Position numbers and translations under genes: made by a program. A stretch of 64,000 nt of DNA from Thozetella sp. PMI_491 (lineage: Eukaryota > Ascomycota > Sordariomycetes > Chaetosphaeriales > Chaetosphaeriaceae): the NCBI GenBank assembly GCA_021432635.1, contig MU270025.1:1075244-1139243 (forward strand), read 5' to 3'. Positions within the stretch are counted from its first letter, which is position 1, and the number at the start of each line of letters is the position of its first letter. Positions 60,349 to 64,000 of the stretch are shown here, one piece after another. Below the pieces are notes generated by a model. The model saw nothing but the letters and a program-made list of their open reading frames with translations. It did no database searches and was not told where the DNA came from.

Positions 60349-61527
60349 TCAAAAGGACGGTGGTGGCCGCTGCTGCGGGCTTGACGACATGCGCGCGAAC
60401 AATTCGTCAAACGACACAATCTTGCCGCTGCTCGGCGTGACAGCGCCGAACGAGAGGTCCCGGGTGTCTTGGACGAGGCCGGCCATGCGGCAGATAGCAA
60501 GCCTTGCTCCTTCGACGCCAATCCCGCCGTGCTTAGGATCGCCCGCGCCGGTAATCCAGACCTCGGGTTCCCAGCCTTTCCCCTCGACCCAAGTCAAGCT
60601 GCCCTTCTCGGCGGCCCGCAGCTCCTTCCAGACGCTCAGGCACGTCTTCTGGATGTCGGCGTCGCCCGAGCCCAGCCCGTACCCGAGCTTGTCCGCCTTG
60701 GTGAGGACGACAGCCGTCCGCACGTTGGCGTCCCGCAGCAAGCCCAGCACGGCGCGGTCCCCATCCTTCACGCCGGCCACGGCATCGATCAGCAGGATTG
60801 CGCCACGCAGCATGGCACGGCGACCTAGATATTTGGCTATCTCGACACCCCACGCTGTTTTAGAGTTAAGGCCGTAGCCGGGCATGTCCATCATGACTAG
60901 GCTGTGCGCCGGCGGCCGCTCCCTCCTCTTCTTCTCGGCGCGCTTCTCCGTTCTGCCGACGCCCAAGCCCGACCCCTTCTCGTCTCCTTCCTCCCGTCGC
61001 GACGGCGGGAGCGTCTTCATAGGCAGGCCGAACCCGTAAGCATTCATGGTTGTCGTACAACCCGCCTTGGTGCTCGTCATGGCCAGGCCCGCGCGCTTCG
61101 ATGCATTTCCGTGAATCTTCCCGGCGCTCGCGCTGGACCGCCCCGACAGCGCATTGATCAGCGTCGACTTGCCCACGTTGGAGCGCCCGAGGATGCACAC
61201 CTCGGGCATGTGGCTATTGATTGGGATGTGTAGGAACCGCGGCGCCGCATACATAAATTTGGGCCGCTGTTTGGTGAAAATCTCGGTCGCCGCCTCGAGG
61301 ACCGAGGCCGTAGGGGGCGGAGAGGGGTTGGCGCGCTGGTCGGGGATGTTCGAAGGCGTGGGGAGGTATGAGATAGGGATAGGAGGTTCGGCGAGGTCTT
61401 CGGAGGCACCGCCGGCGCTGGACATAGACCGAGGCGAGAGACTCGACCGCGTCAGGGCTGCCTGGAGGACGAGATGACGCAGCGTGGGCGGCATCGCCAG
61501 CAGCTTGGCTAGTTGTGGCCGCGTCAT
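60349..61527 (-). CDS. EngB-type (YihA) GTPase, probably mitochondrial
   Basis: A single minus-strand exon encodes 392 residues. The start at 61527 (MTRPQLAKLLAMPPTLRHLV) gives a basic, amphipathic N-terminus like a mitochondrial presequence. The frame extends another 74 codons upstream, but that part is not family-like. GTPase motifs: G1 LGRSNVGKST (114-122), G3 MMDMPGYG and G4 LTKADKLG. SNVGKST and DMPGYG are the signature of the EngB family. A basic, low-complexity insertion (EKRAEKKRRERPP) sits between G2 and G3. Bacterial EngB assists assembly of the large ribosomal subunit, so a role in mitoribosome assembly is inferred. The gene is divergent from FMC1, with 326 bp between the start codons. 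Confidence 0.9.
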   Translation of the reverse strand: MTRPQLAKLLAMPPTLRHLVLQAALTRSSLSPRSMSSAGGASEDLAEPPIPISYLPTPSNIPDQRANPSPPPTASVLEAATEIFTKQRPKFMYAAPRFLHIPINSHMPEVCILGRSNVGKSTLINALSGRSSASAGKIHGNASKRAGLAMTSTKAGCTTTMNAYGFGLPMKTLPPSRREEGDEKGSGLGVGRTEKRAEKKRRERPPAHSLVMMDMPGYGLNSKTAWGVEIAKYLGRRAMLRGAILLIDAVAGVKDGDRAVLGLLRDANVRTAVVLTKADKLGYGLGSGDADIQKTCLSVWKELRAAEKGSLTWVEGKGWEPEVWITGAGDPKHGGIGVEGARLAICRMAGLVQDTRDLSFGAVTPSSGKIVSFDELFARMSSSPQQRPPPSF

Positions 61528-61853
61528 TTTGTAGCAATCGCGTGCTGGCCGCAGTTTCGTCGTGGCGCGTGAGCAAGCTCGAGCTCTAGTCAAAAATTGA
61601 AGTCGTACGGAGTAGGTTTTTAGAGAGCTTGGGGTAATATTTGCCTGCCGGGGACCCATGCGTCCCGGCGCGACGTTCTCCAAGTGGGCCCTCGAGCTGC
61701 GCATGCCAATTGCCGAGCTTTTTTTTTTCCATCCATAGCTCCTCAACACCGAGCCTCCGGCGAATAACCCCAGCGCCGGACCGGATCAACTTGCGCCAAA
61801 CCGCCATTCCAGCGCACCAAAGCACTTCAATCGGCCTCTGGACTATCTTCACA
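61528..61853. promoter_or_regulatory. Bidirectional promoter of two mitochondrial genes
   Basis: Only 326 bp separate the start codons of the EngB-type GTPase and FMC1, so they probably share a promoter. Both products are predicted to be mitochondrial, which fits co-expression. An oligo-T run (about 61720-61729) may exclude nucleosomes. Confidence 0.5.
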
Positions 61854-62228
61854 ATGGCTTCTCCAAGCACCGCCCATGCGCGGTGGCTCTACCGCTCGCT
61901 CCTCAAGGAGCTCCCTGCGCGCTCCGTCCTCGCGACGCCAAGGGCACCACTCCACCAGCGCCTTCGCGACCACTTCCACTCGACGCCGAAAGTCGCATAT
62001 GCCGGCCTCGCCCACGCCGCCGCGCCGCCGGAGCACAAGGCCGCCGCCCAGGCCGTGCAGTTTGTGGCGTACCTGCGCGCCCAGCGGACCTACGTGCAGC
62101 TGATCGAGCAGTACAACCCCGGGATGGGCATGGACGAGGAGGAGAGGGTGCGCTTGACGGCGCGGAGGGTGGGCATGGATCTGCCGGTAGAATTCGGCTC
62201 GGAGAGCAGTGGTGGGAGCAAGAAATAG
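61854..62228 (+). CDS. FMC1: ATP-synthase assembly factor FMC1 (LYR family)
   Basis: A single exon encodes 124 residues. The ATG context at 61854 is CACAATGGC, close to the fungal optimum. The N-terminal ARWLYRSLLKELPAR carries the LYR motif, and the body is helical (AAAQAVQFVAYLRAQRTYVQ, LIEQYNPGMGMDEEERVRLT) with the RLTARRVGMDLP end typical of fungal Fmc1. Fmc1 is a mitochondrial matrix protein that helps assemble the F1 part of ATP synthase, in concert with Atp12. LYR proteins bind acyl-carrier protein. Its compact size matches the family. Confidence 0.85.
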   Translation: MASPSTAHARWLYRSLLKELPARSVLATPRAPLHQRLRDHFHSTPKVAYAGLAHAAAPPEHKAAAQAVQFVAYLRAQRTYVQLIEQYNPGMGMDEEERVRLTARRVGMDLPVEFGSESSGGSKK

Positions 62229-62620
62229 GAGAGTGGTGGTGCTGTGTGGACGATACAGTGTACAGACAGGGACGGCGTTTCGGTTATGGGTTCTTACTGA
62301 AAAACTACTGCATGGGACACGCGAGCTGGAGGCATATAGACGGCGTTTCTGTGGGACCGTGCCTTCTAAACTGTATTGGTTATTTATTCAGCCTGTACAG
62401 CATGTATTCATCAACGCCACCCCCCCAATTGCCATCTTCTAAATGGTCCCTCGTTGAAGTCTGTGACTGTTGCGCTCCTCTGGCTTCCCTCCTAGCCAAG
62501 CCCCAGCCTTGACAATTATGGAGAAGCACTCAAATCCATTGGGCTTTCGGAGCCGTAAGACCGTGATGCCTCATCCTCGCTAGACAGCGATGAGGTGCTG
62601 TCGAGGGCAGCCATAGGCGT

Positions 62621-63304
62621 CTAGCCTGCAAGAGGCATAGCCATATCCTGCCCGATTTCCGTCTCCAGCATGCCCCCAACGGATCTGCCGTGAACTTTCC
62701 TCAGCGTGTCGTGCAGTATTTGAAGGTGCACCCGGAACTCCTCAGTCTCTTCCCCTTCAAATTCTTCCAAGGGGAACGCCAGGTCGTGTGAGAACTGCAC
62801 CGTGATGCAATGTACAATGCCGTCAAGTACGAGCCACAGGATCCATGCGGGGGCGGGCAGCAGGTCTTCAGTATACTCCGCGCTGTTGTCCGAGCCGATG
62901 CCCAGCCACAGGCGCATGGTGGTGTGGAACAATGAACGGCGGAACTCCGTCTGCTCGCTGTGGGTGAGCTGCGCCCATGCATCGCGGTGGTTCTCGAAGG
63001 CAATGTCCAAGAGCGAATGATACCGCTGCCACAATTCTTCTTCCGTTCGCGAAGCAAGGGTCTGCTAGTCCTTGTGCCGCACAGAGAGTTTCTCCTCGAT
63101 GTTGACGTAGATATTACGTGTGAAGGCTGCGTTTTGGAGGCTCTGAACGAAGACATTCCTCTCGCGAGGACCAGCTGACGGAAGGCTCGCCGGTTCCGGA
63201 ATTAGGTCGTCGCCGTCGAGCGTGAAGCCTGTCGTGGGAGGAGGAGGGTCTCGTCGTGGCAGAGCGCAGCTCATGTGTGGCGATGTCCAGATTCTCCCTA
63301 ACAT
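62621..63304 (-). CDS. Unrecognised gene with one in-frame TAG
   Basis: I do not recognise the family. One minus-strand frame runs from 63304 to 62621 (228 codons) with a single internal TAG at 63067-63065, about a third of the way in. Both sides look coding: GFTLDGDDLIPEPASLPS and VFVQSLQNAAFTRNIYVNIE before it, and SRTEEELWQRYHSLLDIAFE and FRRSLFHTTMRLWLGIGSDN after it. The acidic, Trp/Leu-rich composition is unlike the chance ORFs elsewhere. A small in-phase intron (GTCAAC at about 63108 to an acceptor at 63065 or 63062, 42-45 bp) could remove the stop, but it would be short and has a poor donor. Otherwise it is a pseudogene or null allele. An alternative start is 63274 (MSCALPRRDPPPP). 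Confidence 0.45.
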
Positions 63305-63806
63305 GGCGTGTCTCGCGGGACACTGCTATAATGGTTGATCTAGTGAATAATAGATAACCTGGAATGAGAGGCGCAGAACGTTTTCACATAAACCATGGGG
63401 CAATAGCTTCCATGATGCGAGATGCGCTGACGAGGGTGGCAAGAATTGGGTCGATGGTTGGGAAGTGGCATCAGGAATAATTATATCGAAGGCAGGACCC
63501 GGAGGCAAGCAGTTCCGTACCACTCCCGCCTCCCTTCTCTAGCCGATTACCCAAGTCGAGGCAGGTACATGTTGAGAGGTTTCAGCGTTGTCATTCGACT
63601 CCGTTTGGCATGTGCACACAATAAGTTGATGGTTGGTATCGTAGGAGCTATGTACAAGAATCGTAGCATGAACCGTGAGATCCCGCTGGTCGTTATATAT
63701 AGGTATATATGCTCTCTTGTCCAGCCGTATAAACAAAACAGCCAAGTTTGTCATATCGTCATGTGCGATATAGGGGTATCAACAACTGCAACATCAAGGG
63801 CAAATC

Positions 63807-63971
63807 ATGGTCAACGACATCATCATCGTCGCTGTTCGCCTGCACGAACGCATCACCACTCCGTGGTCACAGTGCCCCAACACCGCCTTCTTCGAAATTT
63901 TCGTCCCACCCGCCAGTCTCGAGAAGGAAGCCTCCGACACGCTCCTTGACGCCATCGATGCTATCCCCTAG
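63807..63971 (+). CDS. Possible small protein or terminal exon, 54 residues
   Basis: A short frame from ATG at 63807 to TAG at 63969-63971. It begins MVNDIIIVAVRLHERITTPW and ends EKEASDTLLDAIDAIP. Third positions are strongly C-biased (GTC AAC GAC ATC ATC ATC GTC), as in the real genes here, and the composition is ordinary. No family is recognised. It may be a complete small gene or the last exon of a gene whose first exon I cannot place. Confidence 0.3.
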   Translation: MVNDIIIVAVRLHERITTPWSQCPNTAFFEIFVPPASLEKEASDTLLDAIDAIP

Positions 63972-64000
63972 GGCGCTCTTCCACTGATCTTGCACCACTC

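Noticed and set aside
1-64000. tRNA, rRNA, CRISPR array or intact mobile element
   Set aside because: No A/B-box pair, no array of spaced repeats and no transposase or reverse-transcriptase-like protein was recognised by eye. A covariance-model search was not possible here.

Overview
The window looks like nuclear DNA of a filamentous ascomycete (Pezizomycotina, most likely a Sordariomycete). Genes are interrupted by short introns (48-222 bp, mostly 50-70 bp) with GTNNGN donors, CTRAC branch points and YAG acceptors. The proteins include fungus-typical families: a NACHT-ankyrin NLR, a HET-domain protein, a giant DUF3638 protein, and Rap1 with a BRCT and two Myb domains. Intergenic DNA is GC-rich and codon third positions are C/G-biased. 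All exon boundaries below were worked out by hand from splice signals and reading-frame continuity.

Layout. (1) 0.5-21.5 kb, self/non-self-like block: a NACHT-ankyrin NLR with an in-frame stop next to an intron (558-4573), a perfect 55-bp palindrome (5666-5720), a GNAT acetyltransferase (minus), a HET-domain protein with a coiled coil (7323-9971), and a six-exon 3298-residue DUF3638-type P-loop protein (11307-21512). (2) 21.9-32.2 kb, metabolic genes: an M3 zinc oligopeptidase (minus), a VOC/glyoxalase-fold protein, a secreted and probably GPI-anchored CAP protein, an FAD monooxygenase (minus) and a cytochrome P450. (3) 32.2-51.1 kb, gene-poor and very GC-rich: the only confident gene is a Pcl-type cyclin (38554-39678, minus). 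Most of the rest is simple repeats and chance ORFs. (4) 51.1-62.2 kb, compact housekeeping block: CDK1 (minus), an AlkB-like dioxygenase, the telomere protein Rap1 (minus), the DHHC palmitoyltransferase Swf1, a mitochondrial EngB-type GTPase (minus) and the ATP-synthase assembly factor Fmc1. (5) 62.6-64 kb: an unrecognised gene with an in-frame stop and a possible 54-residue small ORF.

The most interesting signals are these. The rap1 gene carries a telomeric repeat (CCCTAACCCTAACCC) about 68 bp upstream of its own start codon. Its two Myb repeats are split by introns at the same place, so they look like an exon duplication. The NLR has a nonsense codon beside an intron, and two alternative upstream donors would splice it out. 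The NLR, HET and DUF3638 genes sit together. I found no CRISPR array, tRNA, rRNA or intact mobile element, and nothing I could recognise as a retroelement.
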